A stretch of DNA of 64,000 nt from Mucilaginibacter oryzae (GTDB lineage: Bacteria; Bacteroidota; Bacteroidia; Sphingobacteriales; Sphingobacteriaceae). This document shows, piece after piece, positions 7,693 through 15,929 of this stretch. Under the pieces are notes generated by a model. It had not been told where the DNA came from and did not search any database. It worked only from the letters and a program-made list of their open reading frames with translations. The DNA is taken from the NCBI RefSeq assembly GCF_003148845.1, contig NZ_QGHA01000005.1:180795-244794 (forward strand), given 5' to 3'. Within the stretch, counting starts at the first letter, position 1, and each line of letters opens with the position of its first letter. Made by a program: the position numbers and the translations under genes.

Positions 7693-9153
7693 ATGAAAAA
7701 AACAATACTTTTTTTATCTTTAGTATTCGCGAGCGTGATTGTATCAGCACAAACAACAAGCGATTTTAGCTATAATATGGTGCGAATGACGGATGCCACC
7801 AGTAACGGTAATGCACCACAATATGGTTTTATTACGGGGACAGATAAAAGCAACGAAAATTTTTATTTTGTGATGATCTATCCGCAAAACATAGATCCCG
7901 TGCCTGCCGTGAATATTAAATATATTACTGAGGGATTTGAAAAAAACAAAATGCGGTCTGTTCGTGCTTCATTAATACCTTACAGCGGTATTGTACTTAT
8001 TGGGAGTTATCGTATCGCAGTTTACCAGGCGGCCGGACGTACCAGTATACGCCGTAAATATGTTCAGGATCCAGCAATAGGTAACCGTGCAAATTTCAGG
8101 ATATTCATTAATCGCAATACCGAAGAGAATGAGTTTGAACCCGACTTTTTTGATAGCCATCCGGTTGAAATGAATACCAAGCGCTTTGATCCTGAAAATA
8201 ATGATCCTGTTAGCTTTCGCCTTCTACAAAAAATACCTGATATTATTGCATCTGGTTACCCTGTTGTTGACGCGGATGGCTATTTTAACGGTTTAATTGC
8301 TTCATCAAAAGGAAATGAAATCTTTGATGTGATCACCACATATATCATCAAGCAAAAGTTATCGGCCATGAGCGATAATGGTTACGATTGTAAGTACTTT
8401 AACCTGATATATAAAGGTCATGAAGCTACCGATTGTGACGAACCTTACAAAAATGATTCGGTTCGCATTGCCCGAAAACGAAACCTCGAAAAACGTATAG
8501 TTGCAAAAAAGCATGATGTAAACTATCCTTTTGCCGTTAGCGTTAAAGCAGGCGGATCCGGACATTATATGAACATTGGTGGTACTGTTACGCCTGGAAT
8601 AGGCTATTATGGAGGCCTTAATCTGCACTTATTTCCAGATACTGGTTTCTTTGCTTTCTCTATAACACCCCAATATGGCCAGTATCGGTACAATCCACGT
8701 TATTCGGATTACAATGCCACAGGTGGTAGCCAAGGATATGATGTTACGCGAGCCGAAAGAAAACAAGTAGAATTACAATTTATGGCCGAATTCAGATTTA
8801 ACCGTAGGTTGGTTGGACAAAATTATTTAGGTATTGGTTATTCACGGATTTTTACACAACAGCAAAGCTACCGTGTTACCATGCCCGATGGAACTAATAC
8901 AACTTATATATTGCCCAACGGTAAAAAAGGCCTTAACGCTCTTAGTTTAGAAATTGGTTGGGATCTAAGTAAAATGCGTTATGCTATAAGTACCACCTAT
9001 CTTTCAAACTCAGTTTTTCCTGTTGATTATAGCCAAACCGTCAATAACACCTTGCTTACTCCTTTTCAGGGTATAAACCAACGTACTTTCTTACTCAATT
9101 TTGAGGTAGCATTTCGACTTTGGGGGCACTGGCGTAATGGAATAAAAGGATAA
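7693..9153 (+). CDS. Pseudoprotease domain fused to a probable outer-membrane beta-barrel
   Basis: A 486-residue protein with a signal peptide (MKKTILFLSLVFASVIVSAQ). Residues 25-230 resemble the upstream protease in layout: PQYGFITGT matches PEYGTGFILG, but where the protease has ATAGHV this protein has VMIYPQN, so the catalytic His is gone; the Asp region is not kept; IIASGYPVVDADGYFNG matches GDSGGPVF...LTG with only a Ser-Gly-x-Pro core. After a Lys/Arg-rich linker (about 255-275) the C-terminal 200 residues alternate like beta-strands, with Gly and Tyr-rich segments typical of small barrels. Starts 12 bp after the protease stop. Probably a non-catalytic partner. Confidence 0.7.
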   Translation: MKKTILFLSLVFASVIVSAQTTSDFSYNMVRMTDATSNGNAPQYGFITGTDKSNENFYFVMIYPQNIDPVPAVNIKYITEGFEKNKMRSVRASLIPYSGIVLIGSYRIAVYQAAGRTSIRRKYVQDPAIGNRANFRIFINRNTEENEFEPDFFDSHPVEMNTKRFDPENNDPVSFRLLQKIPDIIASGYPVVDADGYFNGLIASSKGNEIFDVITTYIIKQKLSAMSDNGYDCKYFNLIYKGHEATDCDEPYKNDSVRIARKRNLEKRIVAKKHDVNYPFAVSVKAGGSGHYMNIGGTVTPGIGYYGGLNLHLFPDTGFFAFSITPQYGQYRYNPRYSDYNATGGSQGYDVTRAERKQVELQFMAEFRFNRRLVGQNYLGIGYSRIFTQQQSYRVTMPDGTNTTYILPNGKKGLNALSLEIGWDLSKMRYAISTTYLSNSVFPVDYSQTVNNTLLTPFQGINQRTFLLNFEVAFRLWGHWRNGIKG

Positions 9154-9166
9154 TATAAACCATCTG

Positions 9167-9194
9167 AAAGCCTTGCGGTAAGTAGGGCTTTTTA
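9167..9194 (+). terminator. Terminator of protease operon
   Basis: AAAGCC and GGGCTTT form a short stem followed by a T run, 15 bp after the last gene of the operon. Stem is short, so moderate confidence. Confidence 0.55.
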
Positions 9195-9277
9195 CACCCG
9201 ATAAAAGTATTTTACCAACCTCCATTATTAGCCGATTTTTCCATTAATTTTCTAATCTTTGCCCCGTAAAAATTATT

Positions 9278-9304
9278 TAACAAAACCGATGGATGGTTTT
9301 GTTA
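9278..9304 (+). promoter_or_regulatory. Perfect 10-bp inverted repeat in murA leader
   Basis: TAACAAAACC (9278-9287) and GGTTTTGTTA (9295-9304) are exact inverted copies around a 7-nt loop, 40 bp before the murA ATG. No long T run follows. It could be an operator or a 5' UTR hairpin. A weak -7-like TAATCTTTG (9253-9261) precedes it, which would put it in the mRNA leader. Confidence 0.5.
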
Positions 9305-9344
9305 GTTTATTGATGGTGATCTTATCAATTATCTGAAAATCCGC

Positions 9345-10652
9345 ATGACTAACGCATTTGTAATAAATGGCGGCAAGCCGCTAAAAGGTGAAATAACCCC
9401 ACAGGGTGCAAAAAACGAAGCTTTACAGGTTATATCAGCCGTTTTGCTTACCGACCAAAAGGTAACCATCAGCAATATCCCCGATATAAAAGATGTTAAC
9501 AAGCTGATAGAGCTTCTTGGCGATATGGGCGTTAGTGTTGAGCGCATAAACGGGCACACCTACACCTTCGAGGCTAAAGATATTAACCAGGACTTTTTCG
9601 CTTCAGAAACCTTTAAGGCTAAGGGCGGCGGTTTACGCGGTTCGATCATGATTGTTGGTCCGCTGCTGGCCCGTTTTGGCAAAGCATCCATCCCGAAACC
9701 AGGAGGTGATAAAATTGGCCGCAGGCGCTTGGATACCCATTTTTTAGGCTTTGAAAAACTGGGCGCCCGATTTCACTATAACACCGCAGATGGTTTCTTT
9801 AATGTAGACGCATCTAACTTACAGGGAACCTATATACTGCTTGATGAAGCCTCGGTAACAGGTACCGCTAACGTGGTAATGGCCGCAGTATTAGCCAAAG
9901 GCACCACCACCATTTATAACGCCGCCTGCGAGCCGTACCTGCAGCAGCTTTGCAAAATGCTGAGCCGCATGGGCGCTAAAATCAGCGGGATAGGTTCAAA
10001 CCTGCTTACCATTGAAGGGGTTGAAAAACTGGGTGGTACCGAGCACCGTTTACTGCCTGATATGATTGAGATAGGTTCATTCATTGGGTTAGCAGCGATG
10101 ACCGGCTCCGAGATTACCATTAAAGATGTTCAATACAAGGAGTTGGGCATGATTCCGGATGTGTTCAGAAGGCTGGGCATTAAACTGGAACTGCGCGGCG
10201 ATGATATCTTTATCCCCGCACAAGATCATTACGAGATAGAAACCTTTATTGACGGTTCGATCATGACGATAGCGGATGCCCCATGGCCTGGCTTTACACC
10301 CGATTTATTGAGTATTGTTCTGGTAGTAGCTATACAAGCCAAAGGTTCGGTACTGATCCATCAAAAAATGTTCGAGAGCCGCTTGTTCTTTGTTGATAAG
10401 CTGTTGGATATGGGCGCCCAGATCATCCTTTGCGATCCGCACCGCGCCACCGTTATCGGTTTGGATAACCAGGTAAAGCTGCGGGGCATATCCATGACAT
10501 CGCCGGATATCCGTGCGGGGGTTTCTTTACTGATTGCCGCCCTATCGGCGCAGGGCCAGTCCACAATCTATAATATCGAACAAATTGAGCGTGGCTACCA
10601 GCACATCGATACCAGGCTTAAAGCCCTTGGCGCAGATATAACCCGGATATAA
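9345..10652 (+). CDS. murA: UDP-N-acetylglucosamine 1-carboxyvinyltransferase (Asp-type active site)
   Basis: A 435-residue MurA, which transfers enolpyruvate from PEP to UDP-GlcNAc in the first committed step of peptidoglycan synthesis, in the cytoplasm. Family signs include QGAKNEAL at 20-27 (K23, N24 of the substrate site) and RGSIMIVGPLLARFG around 98-112. In the active-site loop the usual PGGC is PGGD, with D122 (codon GAT at 9708-9710) replacing the cysteine alkylated by fosfomycin. Enzymes with Asp here are active and known to be fosfomycin-insensitive in other phyla. Length is normal for the family. Monocistronic, with a hairpin in its leader. Confidence 0.95.
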   Translation: MTNAFVINGGKPLKGEITPQGAKNEALQVISAVLLTDQKVTISNIPDIKDVNKLIELLGDMGVSVERINGHTYTFEAKDINQDFFASETFKAKGGGLRGSIMIVGPLLARFGKASIPKPGGDKIGRRRLDTHFLGFEKLGARFHYNTADGFFNVDASNLQGTYILLDEASVTGTANVVMAAVLAKGTTTIYNAACEPYLQQLCKMLSRMGAKISGIGSNLLTIEGVEKLGGTEHRLLPDMIEIGSFIGLAAMTGSEITIKDVQYKELGMIPDVFRRLGIKLELRGDDIFIPAQDHYEIETFIDGSIMTIADAPWPGFTPDLLSIVLVVAIQAKGSVLIHQKMFESRLFFVDKLLDMGAQIILCDPHRATVIGLDNQVKLRGISMTSPDIRAGVSLLIAALSAQGQSTIYNIEQIERGYQHIDTRLKALGADITRI

Positions 10653-10654
10653 TT

Positions 10655-10794
10655 GAGGTGAAAGCTGAAAGGCAAAAGGTTAAAGGCAACTGCGATTCGC
10701 AAGTGCTTTTAACCTTTTTTATTTTAATGCCTGGCTCATCATTTTAGTACTTCTTCAACAAACCTTTTACCTTTCGCCTTTATCCTTTCACCTT
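10655..10794. repeat. Inverted pair of degenerate A/G-rich repeats around a terminator
   Basis: The left arm 10655-10690 is a run of AAGG-type units (GAGGTGAAAGCTGAAAGGCAA and on). The right arm 10761-10794 is its imperfect reverse complement; read on the other strand it begins AAGGTGAAAGGATAAAGGCG. Between them sits a separate hairpin, AAAAGGTTAAAGGCA (10674-10688) with TGCTTTTAACCTTTTTT (10704-10720), which can end murA transcription. The whole fills the murA/GT39 gap and looks like a small intergenic palindromic element. Confidence 0.65.
10674..10720 (+). terminator. murA terminator
   Basis: AAAAGGTTAAAGGCA pairs with TGCTTTTAACCTTTT around a 15-nt loop, ending in a T run, 21 bp after the murA stop. 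Confidence 0.8.
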
Positions 10795-10830
10795 AAAAAA
10801 CACTACCTTTAAAAAACCATTTTAAAAACA

Positions 10831-12393
10831 ATGCCCTACAAAAACAGGAAGCCTACTTACGTTTATTTCGTACTGATTTTTGTATTGATTAAAATTGTTT
10901 TAAACCTGTTTGCCATATCTCATTTCGGCTTTCACCGCGATGAGTTCCTGCATTTGGTACTTGCCGATCATATGGATTGGGGTTACAAGGAGGTACCACC
11001 GTTTATAGCCTTACTGGCTAAAATATCCATTACATGTTTTGGTAATTCGGTTTTCGCGGCACGTTTGTTCCCTACCCTTTTTGGTGGGTTAATAGTTTGG
11101 TTAACCGGGCTCATTGTGATTGAGTTTGGCGGTAAAAAATTCGGCATTACGGTAGCTTGCCTATCCATGTTATTCGCCCCTGCGTTTGTGGCCAGCGAGT
11201 ACCTTTTTCAGCCGGTAGTATTTGATCAGTTTTGGTGGGTATTAACCGTATGGCTGCTTATCAGGTACCTTAACACAACCGATGTACGCTATTTGTACTG
11301 GTTGGGCGCTGCAGTTGGCTTAGGCGTACTGACCAAGTATACGATGCTGTTTTTCACCGGATCGTTAATTATCGGCATTCTTATCAGTAAACAGCGTAAG
11401 CTTTTGTTTAACAGGCATATTTTAGGCGCGGCTGCACTAACCTTTCTGATCGTTTTGCCTAACCTGATCTGGCAGCTCACACACCATATGCCCGTATTCA
11501 CCCACATGAAGGCACTTCGAGAACAGCAACTTGATTATATCAGCCCGACCGATTTTATCAAACAACAGCTACTGGTTAACGGGGTTGCGCTTTTTGTATG
11601 GCTTAACGGACTCGTGTTTTTAATTTTCTCGTTCAGGCTGCGCAATTTCCAGTTTCTGGCGCTGGCTTACGCGCTTATATTTCTTTTTTTGCTGCTGATG
11701 GATGGTAAAAGCTATTACCTGTTCGGCGCTTATCCGATGTTGTTTGCGGCGGGAGGTTTTGGTTTTGAACGGCTTTTAAAAGCAAACGGTTATCCCCTCC
11801 GAATAGCGCTGGCACTTGTTTTCACGCTTCCTAATATCCTGTTGCTGCCCATGCTGTTACCGGTTTTACCATTGAACCAAACACTGAACTTTTTCAGCTT
11901 CGCGGATAAACACATGCCCGCACTGCGATTTTTGATGACCTGGGAAGATGGTAAAACACATGCTACCTCGCAGGATTATGCCGATATGCTGGGCTGGGAA
12001 GATATGGCCGTCCTGGTTGCCAAGGCTTACCAAAGCCTTAGCCCGACCGATCAAAAACAAACCATTGTTTATGCCGATAATTACGGCGAGGCGGGAGCCC
12101 TGCACCACTACCGTAAGCAATACGGCTACCCGGAAGTAATCTCATTAAACAGCAGTTTCACCCTTTGGGCACCCGACAGCCTGAAATGCAGGTACATGAT
12201 TTATGTTGATGATAACGGCGGGGAAAACATCCGGCAATTTGTAGCCGGGAAAATGATTGACAGCTATCACAAAATTGGCGAAGTAACCAATCCGCTGGCA
12301 AGGGAAAAAGGCACGGCAGTGTTTATGATAATGCCTAACCAAAGATTGAATGAACGATACTCGCCTGAACTGGCAAAGAAGCGATTGGAGTAG
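10831..12393 (+). CDS. ArnT/PMT-like GT39 family glycosyltransferase
   Basis: A 520-residue multipass membrane protein with about ten hydrophobic helices. The N-terminal loop after helix 1 carries HFGFHRDEFLHLVLADHMDWGY, the acidic motif in the first periplasmic loop that binds polyprenyl-phosphate sugar in PMT/ArnT enzymes (FHRDEF). The last 170 residues form a soluble periplasmic domain. It should move a sugar from a lipid carrier onto a lipid or protein on the outer face of the inner membrane. Acceptor not deducible; no linked glycan genes. Confidence 0.85.
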   Translation: MPYKNRKPTYVYFVLIFVLIKIVLNLFAISHFGFHRDEFLHLVLADHMDWGYKEVPPFIALLAKISITCFGNSVFAARLFPTLFGGLIVWLTGLIVIEFGGKKFGITVACLSMLFAPAFVASEYLFQPVVFDQFWWVLTVWLLIRYLNTTDVRYLYWLGAAVGLGVLTKYTMLFFTGSLIIGILISKQRKLLFNRHILGAAALTFLIVLPNLIWQLTHHMPVFTHMKALREQQLDYISPTDFIKQQLLVNGVALFVWLNGLVFLIFSFRLRNFQFLALAYALIFLFLLLMDGKSYYLFGAYPMLFAAGGFGFERLLKANGYPLRIALALVFTLPNILLLPMLLPVLPLNQTLNFFSFADKHMPALRFLMTWEDGKTHATSQDYADMLGWEDMAVLVAKAYQSLSPTDQKQTIVYADNYGEAGALHHYRKQYGYPEVISLNSSFTLWAPDSLKCRYMIYVDDNGGENIRQFVAGKMIDSYHKIGEVTNPLAREKGTAVFMIMPNQRLNERYSPELAKKRLE

Positions 12394-12625
12394 TTTAGCT
12401 GGCATATCACCTAATCAATAGATTTACTTTAAAATAAAACGACTATATAACTACTGTGCTATAGCTTAAATTTCCATGCCCTTATGCTTACTGATCGGTT
12501 TTTTATCTCCACTGATTATTTCCGTGAAACTATAAAACAATAGAACATGCGTATGAACACGCAACCTGCAACAAACAGATCAGAAGATAGCATATCCATC
12601 ACCTGGTAAAAAAAATTTCAGGCAC

Positions 12626-12662
12626 AAAAAAATCCCGATCAAAACTGACCGGGATTTTTTAT
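12626..12662 (-). terminator. Terminator of the rplU-rpmA operon
   Basis: AAAAAAATCCCG...TCA / TGA...CGGGATTTTTT forms a strong stem with A and T tracts on both sides, so it can work in both directions. It lies 20 bp beyond the rpmA stop on the minus strand. The rest of the gap to the GT39 gene (12394-12625) shows nothing I can identify. Confidence 0.85.
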
Positions 12663-12681
12663 ATCCTAATTGATTAACTGA

Positions 12682-13104
12682 TTACTCAGCTACAACTTCT
12701 TCAGCAGCATCAGCAGCTTCTTCTTTTTTTGCTTTTGGAGCAGCTTTCTTTTTAGGAGCTTCTTCAGCAGCAGGAGCTTCTACCTCAACAGCTTTAGCTT
12801 CCTTTTTTGCTTTCGGTGCAGGTGCAGCAACTTCTTCAACTTCAGCAGCCTCAAAAGGAACTACTGAAACATATGAACGGTTATCTGCTTTCTTTTTGAA
12901 AACTACGATACCCTCTGCAAGAGCGAATAAAGTATGATCTTTACCCAAACCTACGTTTAAACCCGGGTTATGTTTGGTACCACGCTGACGAACGATGATG
13001 TTACCTGCGATAGCAGGCTGACCACCGAAAATTTTGATACCTAAACGTTTGCTATGCGACTCGCGGCCGTTTTTGGAACTACCGGCCCCTTTTTTGTGTG
13101 CCAT
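12682..13104 (-). CDS. rpmA: 50S ribosomal protein L27 with long Lys/Ala/Glu tail
   Basis: The first 85 residues are canonical L27 ([20 protein letters not shown], ending NRSYVSV). It reaches the peptidyl-transferase centre of the 50S subunit with its N-terminus; there is no Firmicutes-type cleaved leader. Residues 86-140 are an added low-complexity tail of Ala, Glu, Lys and Pro ([18 protein letters not shown]), which most L27 proteins lack. The tail is probably disordered and outside the conserved core. Second gene of the L21-L27 pair, 51 bp after rplU. Confidence 0.95.
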   Translation of the reverse strand: MAHKKGAGSSKNGRESHSKRLGIKIFGGQPAIAGNIIVRQRGTKHNPGLNVGLGKDHTLFALAEGIVVFKKKADNRSYVSVVPFEAAEVEEVAAPAPKAKKEAKAVEVEAPAAEEAPKKKAAPKAKKEEAADAAEEVVAE

Positions 13105-13155
13105 TTTTTATATCTTTTATGGAATTGCGAAACAACTCCTTGGTTCAACCTTTAA

Positions 13156-13464
13156 TTATAATGTGATACCGGTGATCTCGATCTTGGTAAATTGCTGACG
13201 GTGACCGTTTTTCTTTTTGTAACCTTTTCTTCTTTTCTTTTTGAAGATAATTACTTTATCACCTTTTAAATGAGACAGGATCTTAGCCGATACTTTAGCG
13301 CCTTTTAAATCAGAACCTAATTTAAATGAACCTTCGTTTTCTGCTAACAATACATTGTCAAATTCAATATTAGCGCCCTCATCGCCTTGTAACCTGTGTA
13401 CAAAGATCTGCTGGTCTTTAGCAACTTTAAATTGCTGTCCTGCTATACTTACTATTGCGTACAT
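13156..13464 (-). CDS. rplU: 50S ribosomal protein L21
   Basis: A 102-residue L21 of normal length (MYAIVSIAGQQFKVAKDQQI at the start; KKRRKGYKKKNGHRQ rRNA-binding stretch near 77-91). It binds 23S rRNA in the 50S subunit. First gene of the rplU-rpmA operon, the usual order, with its own promoter 35 bp upstream. Confidence 0.97.
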   Translation of the reverse strand: MYAIVSIAGQQFKVAKDQQIFVHRLQGDEGANIEFDNVLLAENEGSFKLGSDLKGAKVSAKILSHLKGDKVIIFKKKRRKGYKKKNGHRQQFTKIEITGITL

Positions 13465-13498
13465 GTTTTGTTAATTATTTGTTTTAAATTTCGAGGTG

Positions 13499-13529
13499 CA
13501 AATATAGGGATTGCCTATTTAATAAACAA
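13499..13529 (-). promoter_or_regulatory. rplU promoter
   Basis: On the minus strand, TTG (13527-13529), a 20-bp spacer and TATATTTG (13499-13506), the same TTG-N20-TATATTTG arrangement as the promoter at 5005-5035. About 35 bp before the rplU ATG. Confidence 0.7.
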
Positions 13530-13542
13530 CACACCCGGCATT

Positions 13543-14049
13543 TTATTTTTTCTCCCGGTTTTCTACGTCGGTAAGTTTTTTCTGGATCTCAGCTATCAGC
13601 CTTTGGTTAGCATCCACCAGTTTAGGATCGCCGAAATAATCGCTGTCGAAAATTACGCGTTTGGTTTTCTCTTTATACTTAAACTGTATCACATAACGCA
13701 CTGCTTTTTTTGAGGCGGCGGCGGTGGTATCACCTATCTCGTTAGACGGGAAATCCCAAAAACCCAAATCGGCAGCTTTACGGTGCAGGTACAGCAGGTC
13801 GTCTTTGGTTAAACGGATATGCTCTTTCACCAGCGAGTCTTTCCTGTCGAGGTACTGGAACATGCCGGTATGCGAGTCGTATTTATTTAAAAGGCTATCC
13901 TTGTGGCCATACTCAAAACTGAGGGACTGAAAATCGACAAAACGATATGGGGCGTTTTTGATCATCATACCATAATAATAAACGCAGTACAAAATGAATG
14001 GTACTACCACAGTCATGATCAGGAATACCTTTTTTAATCGGGGAGACAT
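13543..14049 (-). CDS. Membrane-anchored hypothetical protein
   Basis: A 168-residue protein with a single N-terminal membrane helix (VFLIMTVVVPFILYCVYYYGMM) and a soluble domain of about 140 residues, likely outside the cytoplasm. The domain has regular charged beta-strands (RYVIQFKYKEKTKRVIFDSDYF) and a C-terminal helix. I do not recognise it with certainty. It stands alone, 80 bp from the L21 gene and reading the same way, with repeat-rich DNA upstream. Confidence 0.7.
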   Translation of the reverse strand: MSPRLKKVFLIMTVVVPFILYCVYYYGMMIKNAPYRFVDFQSLSFEYGHKDSLLNKYDSHTGMFQYLDRKDSLVKEHIRLTKDDLLYLHRKAADLGFWDFPSNEIGDTTAAASKKAVRYVIQFKYKEKTKRVIFDSDYFGDPKLVDANQRLIAEIQKKLTDVENREKK

Positions 14050-14050
14050 A

Positions 14051-14100
14051 TGTAATTAATTAGTGAATTATTGAATTAGTGATTTAATGAATTAAATCGG
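14051..14100. repeat. Left arm of inverted degenerate repeat flanking the four-helix gene
   Basis: Short units of the type GAATTAGTGATTTAAT repeated imperfectly. The stretch at 14520-14567 on the far side of the four-helix-bundle gene is its imperfect reverse complement (both contain AATTAATTAG.GAATTA and GATTTAATGA). Confidence 0.6.
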
Positions 14101-14109
14101 TGTAATTTT

Positions 14110-14475
14110 TTATGATACTGTTTTTCTTGATGCCGAGGTTATTTTTAAGATCTGGATGGCCTCGTCCAACAAGCCCGCTAATGCTGATTGTTTTACTATC
14201 TCAGCCTCAATCAACACCTCCATCCAAAATGCCGATTCATCTGCTTCTTCCACAACTATTGATAATTTCGCATGGAATTCGGCCTGGGATCGTGCTCTGC
14301 AAGCGGCGCGATAGTTGGCTCCTACTGAGGATGACGATCTTAACAATTGCCGTCCGATAATTTTCGCTTCTTCCGTTTTTGGTAAGGTTTTGAAAAACTT
14401 AATATTATCTACTACGAATTTCTTAGTACGATTTCTAAATTTTTCGGCAAAATCCGTTTTACTTATGTCTTTCAT
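14110..14475 (-). CDS. Four-helix bundle protein (23S rRNA intervening-sequence protein family)
   Basis: A 121-residue all-helical protein of the IVP/S23 family. Family signs are FRNRTKKFVVDNIKFFKTLP near residues 12-31, RQLLRSSSSVGANYRAACRA at 42-61 and EADESAFWMEVLIEAEI at 77-93. Despite the family name, most members are stand-alone chromosomal genes of unknown function. Here the gene lies between two inverted degenerate repeat arms, like cargo of a small element. The start is ATG 14475. Confidence 0.85.
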   Translation of the reverse strand: MKDISKTDFAEKFRNRTKKFVVDNIKFFKTLPKTEEAKIIGRQLLRSSSSVGANYRAACRARSQAEFHAKLSIVVEEADESAFWMEVLIEAEIVKQSALAGLLDEAIQILKITSASRKTVS

Positions 14476-14519
14476 ATACGGGCTTAATTATTGACAAGGT
14501 GTTTAATCTGAAAGCGAAA

Positions 14520-14567
14520 ATAACTAAATCACTAACTCATTAAATCGCTAATTCGCTAATTAATTCC
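14520..14567. repeat. Right arm of inverted degenerate repeat flanking the four-helix gene
   Basis: Imperfect reverse complement of 14051-14100, made of TAAATCACTAACTCATTAAATC-type units. It runs into the 3' end of the symporter gene, so the last codons of that gene may derive from the repeat. Confidence 0.6.
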
Positions 14568-15929
14568 TTCCCCCTCCCACTTGCTTACTACTGCCGTTGC
14601 CATGGCATTCCCAAGTACGTTAGTGGCTGAACGCCCCATATCTAAAAGCGGATCGATACCTATTAAAAGGAACAAACCAGCTTCAGGGATATTGAACATA
14701 GATAAAGTACCAGCAATTACCACCAACGAAGCCCTCGGCACACCCGCCACTCCCTTACTGGTAAGCATCAGCACCAATAACATCGATAATTGGGAAGCGA
14801 ACGAAAGATGAATATCATACGATTGTGCCAGGAATAACGACGCGAACGTCATGTACATCATTGAGCCGTCCAGGTTAAAAGAATATCCTAATGGCAATAC
14901 AAAACTTACAATTTTATTGCTACAGCCAAATCGCTCCAGCTCTTCCAGAACCTTAGGATAAGCGGCCTCGCTTGTTGAGGTGCTAAAGGCTATCAGCATG
15001 GCATCCTTAATCCTGTTAATAAGTCTGAATACCGGTTTCCTCAAAACAATATAACCGGCCAATATGATCACCGACCAAAGCACAATCAGCGAAAAATAAA
15101 ATTCGCTGATAAATATGCCGTATGTTGAAAGCACCCCTACCCCCTGTTTAGCTACCACAGCGGTAATAGCGCCAAATACAGCCAATGGAGCAAGCTTCAT
15201 TACGTAGCCGGTAATTTTCATAATCACATGTGCAAAGGCGTCCATCGCCTTGATCACAATTTTTCCCTGTTCGCCTATAGCCGCGGTGGCCACGCCAAAA
15301 AACAACGAGAACACCACGATCTGCAAAATCTCGTTATTGGCCATAGCCTCGATAAAACTTTTCGGAAATACGTGGCCAATAAACTCGGTTAATGAGAGTG
15401 CCGATTTTTTAATACCCGTACTTAAATGGCTATCCGGCAATGGCAAATGCATGGTTTTGCCGGGCTCAAACAGGTTTACCAGCAACATGCCCAGCAACAG
15501 CGAAACCAATGTAGCACTGATAAACCAAAGCATAGTTTTGCCACCTATGCGGCCTACCGCTTTAATATCGCCCACTTTAGCAACGCCCACCACCAGTGTA
15601 GTAAACACCAGCGGAGCAACAATCATCTTTATTAAATTAAGGAAAATCTTACTTAAGATATTGAATAGTTCAAGCTTACCCTCACGGGCATCTGTAGCGG
15701 TAGATTGTGCTTTAAGCTGTACGGCTTTTTGTATTTTAAGATCTTTAAAAGCAGCACTCGTAGTATCGGTTAAAGCTTCGATACTTTTATTGATAGTTTT
15801 AATATTTGTGCCGGCAGTGCTGATTTGTTTATTCAAATCGGCAAATACATAGGTATTATAAATATAACCGGCAACCACGCCTGCTACCAGCGCGATAAAA
15901 ATGAAGAGCGTCAGTCTGCTTTTTTTCAT
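14556..15929 (-). CDS. Dicarboxylate/cation symporter (DAACS family)
   Basis: A 457-residue inner-membrane symporter of the GltP/DctA type, importing C4-dicarboxylates or glutamate with Na+ or H+. Visible family motifs include MIVAPLVFTTLVVGVAKVGD (near 105-124), the helical hairpin STSTSEAAYPKVLEELERFG and the substrate-site region SFNLDGSMMYM. Between helix 1 and helix 2 there is an added hydrophilic stretch of about 60 residues (roughly 30-90), predicted to form an extracytoplasmic coiled coil, not found in the classical E. coli proteins. Monocistronic. Confidence 0.9.
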   Translation of the reverse strand: MKKSRLTLFIFIALVAGVVAGYIYNTYVFADLNKQISTAGTNIKTINKSIEALTDTTSAAFKDLKIQKAVQLKAQSTATDAREGKLELFNILSKIFLNLIKMIVAPLVFTTLVVGVAKVGDIKAVGRIGGKTMLWFISATLVSLLLGMLLVNLFEPGKTMHLPLPDSHLSTGIKKSALSLTEFIGHVFPKSFIEAMANNEILQIVVFSLFFGVATAAIGEQGKIVIKAMDAFAHVIMKITGYVMKLAPLAVFGAITAVVAKQGVGVLSTYGIFISEFYFSLIVLWSVIILAGYIVLRKPVFRLINRIKDAMLIAFSTSTSEAAYPKVLEELERFGCSNKIVSFVLPLGYSFNLDGSMMYMTFASLFLAQSYDIHLSFASQLSMLLVLMLTSKGVAGVPRASLVVIAGTLSMFNIPEAGLFLLIGIDPLLDMGRSATNVLGNAMATAVVSKWEGEGIN

